Positions 16,124-25,228 of a DNA stretch of 64,000 bases are shown here, one piece after another. Location of the stretch: positions 1-64,000 of the forward strand of contig CALXXX010000021.1 of NCBI GenBank assembly GCA_944392795.1, read 5' to 3'. The stretch is from an uncultured Alphaproteobacteria bacterium (GTDB lineage: Bacteria; Pseudomonadota; Alphaproteobacteria; CAAHEQ01; UBA3637). The translations under genes and the position numbers were made by a program. The first letter of the stretch is position 1. Every line of letters starts with the position of its first letter. Under the pieces are notes generated by a model, which made no database searches, was not told the origin of the DNA, and was given only the letters and a program-made list of their open reading frames with translations.

Positions 16124-17304
16124 TATAACCCTCTCGGACCACGCATACTTGTCGCTTTATCAGAGGCCTCCGAAGAGCTCATTTGAGCAATAACGACATT
16201 TTCCCCTTCTTGAACGCCGCTTTGAATTTCAACATTTAGTCCATCAGAAACGCCGGTAACAACTGGTCGTCGTTCGAGGGTACCTGAAGCTGTCAAGATT
16301 TCTACATAAGGATTTTCCGTCGTTCCTTTGATAGCTAAGGAAGGAACAGTTAAAACATTTTCAGCTCCGGCTACATAAATAACATTTTGAGTTGTCATTC
16401 CTATCCTTAATTTTTTTTCTGGGTTCGGAACGACTAAGCGACCGTAATAGTAAATAGCTTCACTGTCATCGACGACTTCTGTGTATTCTCCATTCGTTAG
16501 CAATGTTAGTCCGGGATCAATCGAACGAAGCGTTGTTTCATATGTCTCATTTAAATCGGCTAAAGTAGAATAAGTCACTTTTTGTCCTGGTTCAACATAG
16601 GCGATGTCTCCTTCAGAAATTTCGATTAAAATTTCCATTTGGCTTAAATCAGCAATTTGAACAATCGTTGGTGTATTCATTGCTGCGTTAACAGTTTGCC
16701 CTTGTTTAACGGGAACAGAGACAATCGTTCCATCCAAAGGTGCTGTAATTTTTGTATAACCTAAGTTTGTTTCTGCGGTACTGAGAGCAATTTTGGTTTC
16801 TTCTATTGTTGCTTGAAGCTCGACGACACGAGATTTAGCTGTTTCATAAGCATCTTCTGTATTTTCCAGTTCTTCTTCAGAAGCAGCATCTTGCTCCCGT
16901 AAAGCCTTCATGCGTTCGTATTGTTTTTTTGTAATTCGAAGTGTGACTTCAGCGGCTTTTAGTTGTGCCTCATAACTAGTTAGCTTGGCTTTTGTACTAT
17001 CGACTTCGTTTTGTTGAGTACTGGAATCAATTTCTGCAATCATTTCTCCTTGTTTAACTTCTTGGCCCACAACGACATGAAGCTTTTCAATTTTACCGGA
17101 TGCTTGTGCACCAACTGTTACCAGTTCAATTGCTTTAACTTCTCCTGTTGCATTGACTACTTTTTGAATGTTTTGAAGTGTAACAGGCTCGGAAATATAT
17201 AAAATCTCATTTTTAGGCTTTAAAAAATAATAACCGACGCCTCCTGCCATAATAAGCAAAAGAGCATAAAAGAGAATTTTTTTCTTATTTTGAACTAAAG
17301 TCAT
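16123..17304 (-). CDS. macA: MacA-type periplasmic adaptor (HlyD/RND membrane fusion protein)
   Basis: 393 aa. One N-terminal membrane anchor (ILFYALLLIMAGGVGYYFL), then a biotinyl-lipoyl-like half (VVNATGEVKAIELVTVGAQA), a long coiled coil (about 100-185, with DSTKAKLTSYEAQLKAAEVT) and the second lipoyl half (ITAPLDGTIVSVPVKQGQTV). Ends GPRGL. The domain order is that of MacA adaptors that join an inner-membrane MacB to an outer-membrane duct, both encoded next. ATG overlaps the MarR stop by four bases, so it is translated with the regulator. Confidence 0.92.
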   Translation of the reverse strand: MTLVQNKKKILFYALLLIMAGGVGYYFLKPKNEILYISEPVTLQNIQKVVNATGEVKAIELVTVGAQASGKIEKLHVVVGQEVKQGEMIAEIDSSTQQNEVDSTKAKLTSYEAQLKAAEVTLRITKKQYERMKALREQDAASEEELENTEDAYETAKSRVVELQATIEETKIALSTAETNLGYTKITAPLDGTIVSVPVKQGQTVNAAMNTPTIVQIADLSQMEILIEISEGDIAYVEPGQKVTYSTLADLNETYETTLRSIDPGLTLLTNGEYTEVVDDSEAIYYYGRLVVPNPEKKLRIGMTTQNVIYVAGAENVLTVPSLAIKGTTENPYVEILTASGTLERRPVVTGVSDGLNVEIQSGVQEGENVVIAQMSSSEASDKATSMRGPRGL

Positions 17305-17750
17305 GTTTCTGTTCTTTCTAAGATTTTTTCAATAAGGTTATTTGTTTTTTCTAGGCTGCTTTTTAGTTCAGTCAATTCTTGATCAGATAAACGAGTAAAA
17401 AGATTTTTGATGACATCACGAGCAGCTTTTTTGTTTTCAATAACTGTTTTTTTCCCTTTTGGGGTTAAAGAGTAATAAGTATTTCTTCGATTTTTGGGAT
17501 CAATTTCTCGTTGAATAAGTCCTTCTTTTTCAAACCCATTGTAAAGCATGCATAGATTTTGAGGAGAGTGTCCTGTTTTTTGTGCAATATCTTTTAATTT
17601 TGCTTTTCCGATTTCATCTAAATCATCGAGTAAAAAAATCTTTTGAGGCTTCTCATGCGGCTCTTTCATAGAGGAAAATAAGGTTCTTCCAAAGTGCCGA
17701 TCATTTGTAATTTTTCTTAAGAATTCTGCAATCACTATATCAACATTCAT
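17301..17750 (-). CDS. MarR-family transcription regulator
   Basis: 149 aa with the winged-helix order of MarR proteins: LDDLDEIGKAKLKDIAQKTG (HTH), NLCMLYNGFEKEGLIQREID, then the wing DPKNRRNTYYSLTPKGKK and a C-terminal dimer helix. It is the first gene of the macAB-outer-membrane-cls run and very likely its local repressor, as is common for MarR genes leading efflux operons. The 68 bases upstream separate it from the Mla-type operon on the same strand. The ligand is unknown. Confidence 0.88.
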   Translation of the reverse strand: MNVDIVIAEFLRKITNDRHFGRTLFSSMKEPHEKPQKIFLLDDLDEIGKAKLKDIAQKTGHSPQNLCMLYNGFEKEGLIQREIDPKNRRNTYYSLTPKGKKTVIENKKAARDVIKNLFTRLSDQELTELKSSLEKTNNLIEKILERTET

Positions 17751-17818
17751 CTTCTTTTTTCTTTCTGAAAATGTTAAATAATTTAATCATTCAATTTCTT
17801 AAATGTCAAGTTCTAAAT

Positions 17819-18397
17819 TTATTTTTTTTCTTTTTGAAGCAAACTGATTTGTTGAGCAATATGATCTGCCAATTGTCCTATTAATTGACTTTGGGTTAAG
17901 ACTAAATGGTTGTAAGTGTCTTCTAAGTCTTTTGATAAAAGCACTTTACGACGGATTAAGACAGCACCGGCTTGATTTAAAATGCTAAACCAAGCATTAA
18001 GTGTCATTTTTTCATTAAAAATTCCTGTCATGTCAGAGATTTCAACGAGGACGATATATTCAAAACGTTCGCGAGCAGAAATTTTGGATTTTACTTCTGC
18101 TTTTGGTAAAGCCTGGGCTATATCTTCTGTTAAAGTACGTTGGAGTAAAGAAGAAAGAGGTTCACTCCAACGATTTGTTTCTGAAAACTTTAATTGAATT
18201 CCGTCTTTTTGGCGAGTGACGATTTGAGGTTTGTCTAAAAAGGCAGGTACTTTAACGGGTTCAATTCCGATTGTCAGCTTTTCTTGATAAATATGTGCGG
18301 GTTTCTCAGAACGTAGAGTATAAAAAGTTGTTGGTAAACTTGTTCCGATGCAAGCTGTTAAGAAAAACAAAGCTAAAAAAGCAATTCCTTTTTTCAT
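17819..18397 (-). CDS. ABC-type transport auxiliary lipoprotein (PqiC/DUF330-like)
   Basis: 192 aa. Signal peptide with lipobox FFLTACIG (Cys about 16). TFYTLRSEK, IGIEPVKVPAFLDKPQIVTR and SETNRWSEPLSSLLQRTLTE are the conserved elements of the PqiC/LptE-like auxiliary lipoproteins that sit at the outer membrane of MCE-type lipid transporters. It starts one base into the MlaD stop and is the last gene of the operon. In Mla of Escherichia coli this place is taken by MlaC/MlaB; alphaproteobacteria often have this lipoprotein instead. Confidence 0.85.
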   Translation of the reverse strand: MKKGIAFLALFFLTACIGTSLPTTFYTLRSEKPAHIYQEKLTIGIEPVKVPAFLDKPQIVTRQKDGIQLKFSETNRWSEPLSSLLQRTLTEDIAQALPKAEVKSKISARERFEYIVLVEISDMTGIFNEKMTLNAWFSILNQAGAVLIRRKVLLSKDLEDTYNHLVLTQSQLIGQLADHIAQQISLLQKEKK

Positions 18398-19179
18398 TAG
18401 TATTCTCCTTTTCCTTTTAAGATAGCTTCCGGATGGCGTTCAATATAGTCAGCAAAATTGCGAAGCGCTTTAGCAGCATCACTGATGTCATATAAAGTTT
18501 CATTCATTGTATTGATCGTATCTGAAGTTAGGGGACCATTTTGTTCGATGAAGTGATTAAGTTTTTCTCCAATTTCCGCGAATTGAGGTAAAATACGAGG
18601 AAGTTCTTTATCCATTTGAGAAAGAATATTGTTAAAAGTTTCTAAGGTTTTACGAAGAGGTAAAGTTTGAAAACCTCTTGATAATTCTCCGATAGGGGAA
18701 AGGACGGTTGGCAATTCGAGCATAGCAGCATTCTTATTTTTAAGGATAATCGGAGTATCTGGTAACATTTCCAGTTCTATCATCAATTGTCCTGTTAAAT
18801 AGCTTTGTGTGATTAAGCGGGCTCTCAGTCCTTTTTTTATAAAAGTGGAAAGGGCTCTTTTTTTCTCCCATAAAGACAGGTCTAGATTTGCTAAATCTTG
18901 ATTGGCGGATAAACGCGCATATACAGGGATACTGAAATCCATATTTTCTGCATCTGCCATCAATTCGATTTTTGAAACTTTTCCAATTTCCACTCCTTTA
19001 AAAACAACGGAAGAGCCAACATTTAATCCTTTAACAGATTCATCAAAATACATAACAACGAGGTTTTCTTCATCTACGAAAAACTTATTTAAAAGAGAAT
19101 TCATAATGAGACCAAGCAAGAGTGTAAATCCGATGAGGATAAAAATACCGATTAGTTTTTTATGGGGTTGTTTACGCAT
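18397..19179 (-). CDS. mlaD: MlaD-type MCE-domain protein
   Basis: 260 aa. One N-terminal span (KLIGIFILIGFTLLLGLIMN), then the MCE domain with VMYFDESVKGLNVGSSVVFKGVEIGKV, the most conserved family stretch, and KKGLRARLITQSYLTGQLMIELE. The C-terminal 90 residues are helical (PLRKTLETFNNIL ...). MCE proteins form hexameric rings carrying phospholipid across the periplasm. Overlaps the ATPase gene by eight bases. Confidence 0.92.
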   Translation of the reverse strand: MRKQPHKKLIGIFILIGFTLLLGLIMNSLLNKFFVDEENLVVMYFDESVKGLNVGSSVVFKGVEIGKVSKIELMADAENMDFSIPVYARLSANQDLANLDLSLWEKKRALSTFIKKGLRARLITQSYLTGQLMIELEMLPDTPIILKNKNAAMLELPTVLSPIGELSRGFQTLPLRKTLETFNNILSQMDKELPRILPQFAEIGEKLNHFIEQNGPLTSDTINTMNETLYDISDAAKALRNFADYIERHPEAILKGKGEY

Positions 19180-19930
19180 GATGAGTACCTCTTGTTAAAA
19201 ATTCATAAACTGTTTCATTGGGCGGGTTTTTTAAAAGTTCCTTTGGTGAGCCGCGAGCAATAATGTTTTTCGTGGCACTATCGAGAAAAATGCTGTTCGT
19301 GCCGATGTCGAAAATAGAGCTTAATTCATGTGTGACGACAACAATTGTTGTTCCGAGTGTTTGATTAATATCAATGATCAAATCATCTAATCGTTTAGAG
19401 CTGATAGGATCCAAGCCTGCGGATGGCTCATCGAAATAGACAATTTCCGGGTCTAATGCAAGCGCTCGAGCTAAGCCGGCTCTTTTTTTCATCCCTCCGG
19501 ATATTTCGGATGGATAAAAATCTTCAAAACCAGCTAATCCTACGAGAGCTAATTTAAGAGAAACCAACTCCCGAATTGTTTTTGGAGCGTAAGAAGTATA
19601 TTGTTGTAAGGGAAGAGCAATATTTTCTGCCAAAGTCATGGAGCTAAATAAAGCACCGCTTTGATATAAAATGCCGCTTTTTTGCATTAAAAAATTTTTT
19701 TCAGCAGAAGAAGCTTTTGTAAAATTGACACCGTCAATCAAAATATCACCATGAGCCGGGGGCATTAAACCGGTTAAAACACGTAATAGACTGCTTTTTC
19801 CACATCCGGAACCGCCCATGATGATAAAAATATCATGAGGATTGACAGTAAAACTGATTTCTTTTAATAGGATAAAAGAGCCATAAGCAACAGTTATATT
19901 TTGAGCTTCGATGGGAGGTGTGTTTTTCAT
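19172..19930 (-). CDS. mlaF: MlaF-type ABC transporter ATP-binding protein
   Basis: 252 aa. Walker A GGSGCGKSS (about 38-46), Q-loop YQSGALF, signature EISGGMKKRAGLARALALDP, Walker B IVYFDEPSAGLDP, switch His VVTHEL. The EISGGM(K/R)KRAGLARA form and FSSMTLAENIALPL are specific to the Mla/Ttg2 ATPase group. ATGA overlap with the permease gene upstream indicates coupled translation. It drives lipid movement with the permease at 19927-21039. Confidence 0.93.
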   Translation of the reverse strand: MKNTPPIEAQNITVAYGSFILLKEISFTVNPHDIFIIMGGSGCGKSSLLRVLTGLMPPAHGDILIDGVNFTKASSAEKNFLMQKSGILYQSGALFSSMTLAENIALPLQQYTSYAPKTIRELVSLKLALVGLAGFEDFYPSEISGGMKKRAGLARALALDPEIVYFDEPSAGLDPISSKRLDDLIIDINQTLGTTIVVVTHELSSIFDIGTNSIFLDSATKNIIARGSPKELLKNPPNETVYEFLTRGTHHA

Positions 19931-21039
19931 ATGCCTATTACCTCACATATCCATGTGATGATACCGGTCATCACAATCATCCAAACAATAGCAGATACGA
20001 CAGCTTTTGTTGTCGCAATGCCAACGCTGTCAGCATTTCGACCGGCATGAATGCCGTAATAACAGCCGCATAAAGCAATAACCCAACCAAAGACAAGACC
20101 ATGAAAAAGGCCAACGAAAAAGTTGGTTAAATTAAATGCATCGACAGAGTATTTCCAATATTCTTGTGGAGAAATATCTAACATGAAGACACCGACTGTT
20201 GCGCCTCCCAGTATTCCCATGAAGTCAGAGAGCATTGTTAAAAGAGGCATCGTTAAAGTGAGCGCTAAAATTCGCGGTAAAACCAGAAAATCAGTTCTAG
20301 AAACCCCCATTGTTTTTAATGCATCTAATTCTTCATTCACTTGCATTGTTCCAATAGTTGCCGCATAAGAGGCTCCGGTTCGACCAGCCATAATAATGCC
20401 GGTCATAATAGCACCCATAATGCGTGTCATACCGATAGAAACAAGACTGGCAACATAAATCTGAGCACCAAAAGATTTCAGTTGAATGGCGCCGACAAAA
20501 GCTAAAATTAAACCGACCATAAAACTGATGAGAGAAACAATTCCGATAGCTTTAGGTCCGGCATCTTCTAAAGCAAACCATAAATCAATGCGACGCATGA
20601 TTGCTGTGCCGACAATAAAACGTTTGATTGATTTTAGGGCTTTATGAATAAAATTTAGACCACGTTTGCAGATATTATAAAAATCATATGCTAAACTTCC
20701 TATTTTTTCTAAAAAAGTAATATGAGGATCATTTTGTGTCGTAGTTTTAGGATGGACCGCAAACGCTAATTCAAGAAGCTTCTTTAAACCCTGCGGTAGA
20801 GTATCTGTTTGAAAAGAGATATCTTTTTTAAGAGCTAATTTTTGAAGTTCAAATAAAATAATAACCAACGACGAATCCCACTTTCCTAAATCTTGAGCTT
20901 TAATATCAATACGTGTTGGGTGATGTTTTTTGATTTCTTGAAACAGTTTATTTTTGGCTTGTATATCATCATAACTCAAGAAATCCCCTTTTAATAAAAG
21001 GGTGAGACGTTTTTGAGTTAAAATGTAGTCTAAGCTCAT
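19927..21039 (-). CDS. mlaE: MlaE-type ABC permease with N-terminal STAS-like domain
   Basis: 370 aa, longer than the 260-aa E. coli MlaE because residues 1-105 form an alpha/beta domain (LLLKGDFLSYDDI ... IDIKAQDLGKWDSSLVIILFELQKLA), a STAS-type fold like MlaB fused to the permease, as in many alphaproteobacteria. The permease half has the MlaE hallmarks ALEDAGPKAIGIVSLISFMVG, GAIMTGIIMAGRTGASYAA and EELDALKTMGVSR. First gene of the operon; AAAGGATGG precedes ATG. A strong hairpin terminator separates it from the gene upstream. Confidence 0.92.
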   Translation of the reverse strand: MSLDYILTQKRLTLLLKGDFLSYDDIQAKNKLFQEIKKHHPTRIDIKAQDLGKWDSSLVIILFELQKLALKKDISFQTDTLPQGLKKLLELAFAVHPKTTTQNDPHITFLEKIGSLAYDFYNICKRGLNFIHKALKSIKRFIVGTAIMRRIDLWFALEDAGPKAIGIVSLISFMVGLILAFVGAIQLKSFGAQIYVASLVSIGMTRIMGAIMTGIIMAGRTGASYAATIGTMQVNEELDALKTMGVSRTDFLVLPRILALTLTMPLLTMLSDFMGILGGATVGVFMLDISPQEYWKYSVDAFNLTNFFVGLFHGLVFGWVIALCGCYYGIHAGRNADSVGIATTKAVVSAIVWMIVMTGIITWICEVIGI

Positions 21040-21067
21040 TTTCCATCCTTTCTTTTATAAATAGTTT

Positions 21068-21107
21068 AAAAGAGCGCTTTTCATGTGTCAACGAAAAAGC
21101 GCTCTTT
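21068..21107 (-). terminator. Strong hairpin terminator between the OYE-family gene and mlaE
   Basis: Arms AAAGAGCGCTTTT and AAAAAGCGCTCTTT form a near-perfect 13-bp stem, and on the minus strand it is followed by TTTTAAAC. It lies just after the stop of 21125-23104 and should end that transcript. Confidence 0.8.
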
Positions 21108-21124
21108 CTAGCCCTTTAGTTAAT

Positions 21125-23104
21125 TTATTCAACCGGCAAATTGTAAGCGGTTTCAAAGGCTGTTCGGATAGCGGATTCGATTCGACCAGGTTCTTTTGCA
21201 TCTCCAATGACATAAACATGGTTTGAAATTTGTTTTGCCACTGTTTCCAACTCATTGAGCGGTTTAACGCCAAGAGCCAAAACAACAGCATCTGTGTCAT
21301 ATGTTTCCTCTGCGTTTGTCAGCAGATTAGTCAAAATAACTTGCGTTGGTTTAATTTCTTTTAATCGGTGAGACGGTAGTTTTTGAATATCATATTTCTT
21401 TAATTTATCCATAGCATCTAAGTAATGCTGAACATAAACATCTTTACCAATACTGTCTTTCATTTCAATTAAAGTTAGGGTATTTCTTTTTTCAGCAAGA
21501 AATTCAGCAACTTCTAGACCGGTTGAGCCTGTTCCGACTAAAGCAACCCGGCGATTTTCCAAATCTCGATTTCCATTCAGAACTTCATCAACTGTGAATA
21601 CATTTGCTCCGTTTACGCCTGGAATATTTTGAGGGCGAATAGGAACTGCGCCAGTTGCCAGAAGAATAGCATAAGGATGCATTTTCTCTAGATAATTTGC
21701 ATCTACGACAACACTTGTTTTAATTTCTACGCCCAAAAGAGATAATTGTTTTAATTCCCAATCAACGATCCAATTAATTTTGTCTTTTAAAGGAGGTTTA
21801 TTTGCAATATTGATTTGTCCGCCTACTTGATGTTCTTTTTCTAGGACGACAGGTGTAAAACCACGTAGAGCTAGGACGCGTGCAGCTTCTAAACCGGCGA
21901 CACCTGCTCCAATGACGGCGACGACGCGACCGGCCCCATTGTTGTTGAACGAAGGATACAAAGCTTCTCGTGCAGCTCGAGCATTAACAGCACATTTAAC
22001 CGGTCCTTTTCCGGGGATTGTGTCACTGACCAGCGTCTCAAAGCAGAAATTACAAGAAATACAACGATTGATTTCATCTTCTCGTTCTTCATAGGCTTTT
22101 AAAGGCCATTCCGGATCGGCGACCAATGCTCGTCCCAATCCGACAAAATCGACCAAGTTTTCTTTGAGCATTTGTTCGGCAAACCAAGGTTCTTTAACCA
22201 TGTTGACCGCAATAATCGGTAAGTTCACACCTTTTCGAATCGTTCGAATTAACTCTGTTCGACAACCTTGAGGGTAAGTAATAGGTTCCGATAAAGAGTT
22301 GAAAGATTCATAAATACCATTCGAGACATTTAAAACGGCAATTCCTAATTTTTCAAGCTCTTGAGCAACTCGTAGTCCATCCTTTAAAGTAAGGTATTCT
22401 TTAACGCCGTTTGATGCTAATAATTCATCGACCGTTAAACGCACGGAAATAGGATAGTCTTTTCCACATGCTTGTTGAATACCAAGAATGATTTCTTTAA
22501 TAAATTCAAAACGACCTTCAAAACTACCACCAAATCTATCTGTTCTCTGATTTGTGTAAGGGCTTAAAAATTGAGAAATTAAATATCCGTGAGCCGCATG
22601 GAGTTCTACGCCATCAAACCCCGCTTTTTGAGAACGAATAGCTCCTTGAATAAACTTGTTAATGACTTCTTCTACTTCGTTTGTGGTCATTTCGTGTGTC
22701 GGTTGTTGGCAAACGCCACAAGGTTTATTAGACGAAGACCATAAAGGTTCGTTTCCGTTCAGATAAGTAAAAGTTTCTCGACCTGGATGATGAAGTTGGG
22801 TAAAAATCTTAACACCTTCTGCATGAATTTTATCGACAGCATTTTTTAAAGAAGGAATCAAATCATCTCGAGCAACACTGGCTTGGCACTGAGCAGCCAC
22901 ACCATGGGCATCATCAACGCGGGTATTTTCTAAAAACATTAAACCAACGCCTCCTTTAGCTCGCTCCATAAGATACGCCATAAAATTTTTACCAATACTT
23001 TGGTCTTTATCGGCAACTCCCATAGCTAAGGCCACCATTGCCATGCGGTTTTTAATCTCTAGATGAGCAATTTTGCCAGGTTCAAATAATTTTGGATATT
23101 TCAT
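21125..23104 (-). CDS. NADH:flavin oxidoreductase / 2,4-dienoyl-CoA reductase-like (FMN barrel + 4Fe-4S + FAD)
   Basis: 659 aa. Residues 1-340 are an old-yellow-enzyme barrel (KLFEPGKIAHLEIKNRM, QLHHPGRET, GFDGVELHAAHGYLISQFLS, NQRTDRFGGSFE). RCISCNFCFE ... PVKCAVN carries the Cys set of the 4Fe-4S cluster. VVAVIGAGVAGLEAARVLA starts the FAD domain and RRVALVGTGSTGLEVAEFLA the NAD(P)H domain. This multidomain chain is that of FadH, 2-enoate and trimethylamine dehydrogenase relatives. The exact substrate cannot be read. RBS AAAAGGAGGAG is strong. Stands alone between two unrelated units. Confidence 0.9.
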   Translation of the reverse strand: MKYPKLFEPGKIAHLEIKNRMAMVALAMGVADKDQSIGKNFMAYLMERAKGGVGLMFLENTRVDDAHGVAAQCQASVARDDLIPSLKNAVDKIHAEGVKIFTQLHHPGRETFTYLNGNEPLWSSSNKPCGVCQQPTHEMTTNEVEEVINKFIQGAIRSQKAGFDGVELHAAHGYLISQFLSPYTNQRTDRFGGSFEGRFEFIKEIILGIQQACGKDYPISVRLTVDELLASNGVKEYLTLKDGLRVAQELEKLGIAVLNVSNGIYESFNSLSEPITYPQGCRTELIRTIRKGVNLPIIAVNMVKEPWFAEQMLKENLVDFVGLGRALVADPEWPLKAYEEREDEINRCISCNFCFETLVSDTIPGKGPVKCAVNARAAREALYPSFNNNGAGRVVAVIGAGVAGLEAARVLALRGFTPVVLEKEHQVGGQINIANKPPLKDKINWIVDWELKQLSLLGVEIKTSVVVDANYLEKMHPYAILLATGAVPIRPQNIPGVNGANVFTVDEVLNGNRDLENRRVALVGTGSTGLEVAEFLAEKRNTLTLIEMKDSIGKDVYVQHYLDAMDKLKKYDIQKLPSHRLKEIKPTQVILTNLLTNAEETYDTDAVVLALGVKPLNELETVAKQISNHVYVIGDAKEPGRIESAIRTAFETAYNLPVE

Positions 23105-23260
23105 TTTCTCCTCCTTTTTTATTTTATTTTCTTTTTTCTAGAGTAAGGCAGTTTTATCTTAAAAGAAAAGAAAAAAATAAAAAAAAAGCTTTATTTACAA
23201 ATTAGCATTGATTTTTTAGCTTTTTTCCCTATGATAAATAAAAGTAAACAAGGTAAGAAA

Positions 23261-23842
23261 ATGAAAACAGTGATTCTTTTTGATACAGAATTTGTAATGG
23301 GACCTGGTCCAAGAGAGCTTGTTCGTTTAGGTGCACTGAAATTAGAAGCTGAAACTTTAAAAGTTTTGGATACATTTGACGTGTTGGTTAAGACAGAGCG
23401 TTTCAATGAATTGCCGTTATCTTTTGTTCGATTAACCGGTTTGACGGATCAGGATTTAAGAGAAAAAGGCGTCTCTTTTCCGGACGCGTGGTCGAAGTTT
23501 GTAACTTTTGTAGAAGGGTATCCTTGTTATTCTCACTCTCAAGCACAGGCGGGGACATCTGTCCTGTTGGGAGATGGTGCTGTTTTGCGAGAAAACTTAA
23601 TGGCTCACGGGCTGGGCGGTGAGTTTGTGAAACTGGAGTTTCATAACTTATTTCCTTGGTTTTTGGAAATGTATAAAAAATATGGTTATATTTATTCGGG
23701 TAATGTGAGCTCTGGTGCAATTACGACTTTTTTAGGGCTTCCAATGCCTTCTGGGCATGAACATCAATCTTTATTTGATGTATATTCCGTATTGGCTGGA
23801 TTACGTTTTTTTAAAGAAAAGGGTGAAGTATTGCCTTTTTAG
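23261..23842 (+). CDS. DnaQ-like 3'-5' exonuclease family protein
   Basis: 193 aa from the ATG at 23261 (AAGGTAAG upstream; the earlier ATG at 23231 has no ribosome site). VILFDTEFVMGPGPRELVRLGA supplies the D-x-E of exonuclease motif I; RFNELPLSFVRLTGLTDQDL matches the p-L-p ... tGi-d-d-l stretch, and EHQSLFDVYSVL the final H-x4-D. The middle Asp motif (SHSQAQAGTSVLLGD) is unusual. Related exonucleases trim DNA or RNA 3' ends; its target is unknown. Confidence 0.75.
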   Translation: MKTVILFDTEFVMGPGPRELVRLGALKLEAETLKVLDTFDVLVKTERFNELPLSFVRLTGLTDQDLREKGVSFPDAWSKFVTFVEGYPCYSHSQAQAGTSVLLGDGAVLRENLMAHGLGGEFVKLEFHNLFPWFLEMYKKYGYIYSGNVSSGAITTFLGLPMPSGHEHQSLFDVYSVLAGLRFFKEKGEVLPF

Positions 23843-23918
23843 CTTCTTTTTATTTTCTTCTTTTCAAATGAAAAAGAATAAGCTATAGTAAACAAAAAGA
23901 TAAAAAAGGAGAGAAGAC

Positions 23919-24332
23919 ATGAAAAAAATTGTTTTTAGTTTAATGCTGGTTGCTCTTTTGAGCAGTTTTGATGTTTTGGCTGCCCCAACTTCGAATGTAA
24001 AGCCTAGTGCAGAAGATGAGGGTAAAATGCAACAAGTGTTTTATGTCGATTTTCTCCAAGGATTTTTTAAAAGCGCTGTTATCACCTTGAAGCAAAAGGG
24101 CATTTCAGACGATAAAATCACGGCTTATGTTACAGCATTAGCTAGTCGTGTCAAAGATAAAGAGCTAGCTGAGATGACTTGGCCATGTTTGTTGGAAAAA
24201 GGTCTTTTGTCAAGCCCAACAACTTTTAATGAAAACTTTAAAGGGGAGGATGCCAAAGCTTGCTTTACCCCATGGATTAAAAAGTTTCAAGCGGATACAA
24301 AAGATTTAACGCCAATTTTAACCTCAAAATAA
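23919..24332 (+). CDS. Small secreted hypothetical protein
   Basis: 137 aa. Signal peptide MKKIVFSLMLVALLSSFDVLAA, cleavage likely at VLA/AP. The mature part is helical with two Cys (MTWPCLLEKG and DAKACFTPW) that could form one disulfide. RBS AAAGGAG. A terminator follows and no neighbour suggests a role. Family not recognised. Confidence 0.75.
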   Translation: MKKIVFSLMLVALLSSFDVLAAPTSNVKPSAEDEGKMQQVFYVDFLQGFFKSAVITLKQKGISDDKITAYVTALASRVKDKELAEMTWPCLLEKGLLSSPTTFNENFKGEDAKACFTPWIKKFQADTKDLTPILTSK

Positions 24333-24349
24333 GAAAAGCGGGATTTGGA

Positions 24350-24380
24350 AACGGCTTCTTTTTTGAGAAGCCGTTTTTTT
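24350..24380 (+). terminator. Rho-independent terminator
   Basis: Arms AACGGCTTCT and AGAAGCCGTT, then a run of eight T. Ends the transcript of 23919-24332 just ahead of tRNA-Gln. Confidence 0.85.
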
Positions 24381-24423
24381 TATTGCTTTTTTTGGGGAAA
24401 AGATGTATATGTTTTTTAATTAT

Positions 24424-24497
24424 TGGGGTATCGTCTAATGGTAGGACAGCGGATTCTGATTCCGTCAGTCTTGGTTCGAGTCCAGGTACCCCAGCCA
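24424..24497 (+). tRNA. tRNA-Gln (anticodon CTG)
   Basis: 74 bases. Acceptor TGGGGTA/TACCCCA with G discriminator and encoded CCA, D arm with TAATGGTAG, anticodon stem GCGGA/TCCGT around loop TTCTGAT (CTG, reads CAG), T arm with GGTTCGAGTCC. The 3' end CCAGCCA (24491-24497) is also the core of repeat copies B, D, E and F, so this tRNA is the likely attachment target. Confidence 0.95.
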
Positions 24498-24605
24498 AAA
24501 CAGACAAGTCGCTATTTTTAGCGACTTTTTCTTTATTTTACAAGCACTTAATCTGGTCCGTGTACAACGTTTATCAAAAGGCCTATTTTTCAGCCCTACA
24601 CGGAC
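24491..24605 (+). repeat. Repeat module copy C: tRNA-Gln end, terminator, inverted repeat (left end of unit 3)
   Basis: CCAGCCA is the mature tRNA 3' end. AAGTCGCTA (24506-24514)/TAGCGACTT plus TTTCTTT is its terminator. ACAAGCACTTAATCTG leads to an inverted repeat GTCCGTGTA (24556-24564)/TACACGGAC (24597-24605). Copies A and B share this organisation. Similarity to copy A continues loosely past the inverted repeat (TTTTCAAT, TTGGGATGCCTAAAATTTA against the sequence near 270-315). Confidence 0.75.
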
Positions 24606-24744
24606 TCAAAATCCAAAAAAGCCTTTGTTTTCAATGTTTCTGTCTTGGGATGCCTAAAATTTACCTCAGAAATATCATTTGCATATTTTTTTGATGCTCT
24701 TATAATATCAATGTTTTCTTGAATCTATCAAAAAGGAGATAATT

Positions 24745-25227
24745 ATGGATACTGGATATTACAAGTTTTATGAGAAAAAGTTTAAAATTTTGCTTTTGCT
24801 GTTATGCTGTGTTGCTTTCTGTGTTGCAGGTTGTTTTATGATTAAAGATACAGATTCTTTTTATAGATTAGTGGGGTGGGTTGCCATAATTTTCTTTGGT
24901 CTATGCTTTATAAAGTTGTGCTTAAAATTGTTCAGTGGTAAGGCATATATAGAAATTACACCAACCTACATACAAATTGATAATTTTGAAAAATTACCAT
25001 GGACGGATATTGTCGGTGTCCGAGTATTCAGTATGGACGGTACAAAAAGCTGTTGGCTACTTGATATTAAAGATGTTTCTAAATATAAACTAACTTTTTT
25101 GCAAAAAATAAATTCTGCTGCAGGTTTTACCCCTTTTTATATTACGTTGTCAGCAATATCCGATAAAGATAAAGAAGAGTTGAAGCGTATTTTAAAGGAA
25201 CGTATACCGCAAAACAATTTAGACTGA
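24745..25227 (+). CDS. Two-span membrane protein, STM3941/PH-like
   Basis: 160 aa, strong AAAGGAG before ATG. Two adjacent membrane spans (about 15-35 and 42-65) precede a soluble domain starting AYIEITPTYIQIDNFEKLPW, then VGVRVFSMDGTKSCWLLDI, which resembles the PH-like STM3941 family of small membrane proteins found in mobile regions. Its stop TGA lies one base before the start of repeat copy F, and it is the only gene between copies C and F, so it is insertion cargo. Role unknown. Confidence 0.7.
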   Translation: MDTGYYKFYEKKFKILLLLLCCVAFCVAGCFMIKDTDSFYRLVGWVAIIFFGLCFIKLCLKLFSGKAYIEITPTYIQIDNFEKLPWTDIVGVRVFSMDGTKSCWLLDIKDVSKYKLTFLQKINSAAGFTPFYITLSAISDKDKEELKRILKERIPQNNLD

Positions 25228-25228
25228 A

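Noticed and set aside
24277-24507. Minus-strand ORF through tRNA-Gln
   Set aside because: It is the antisense of a tRNA and a terminator, a known source of false peptides.
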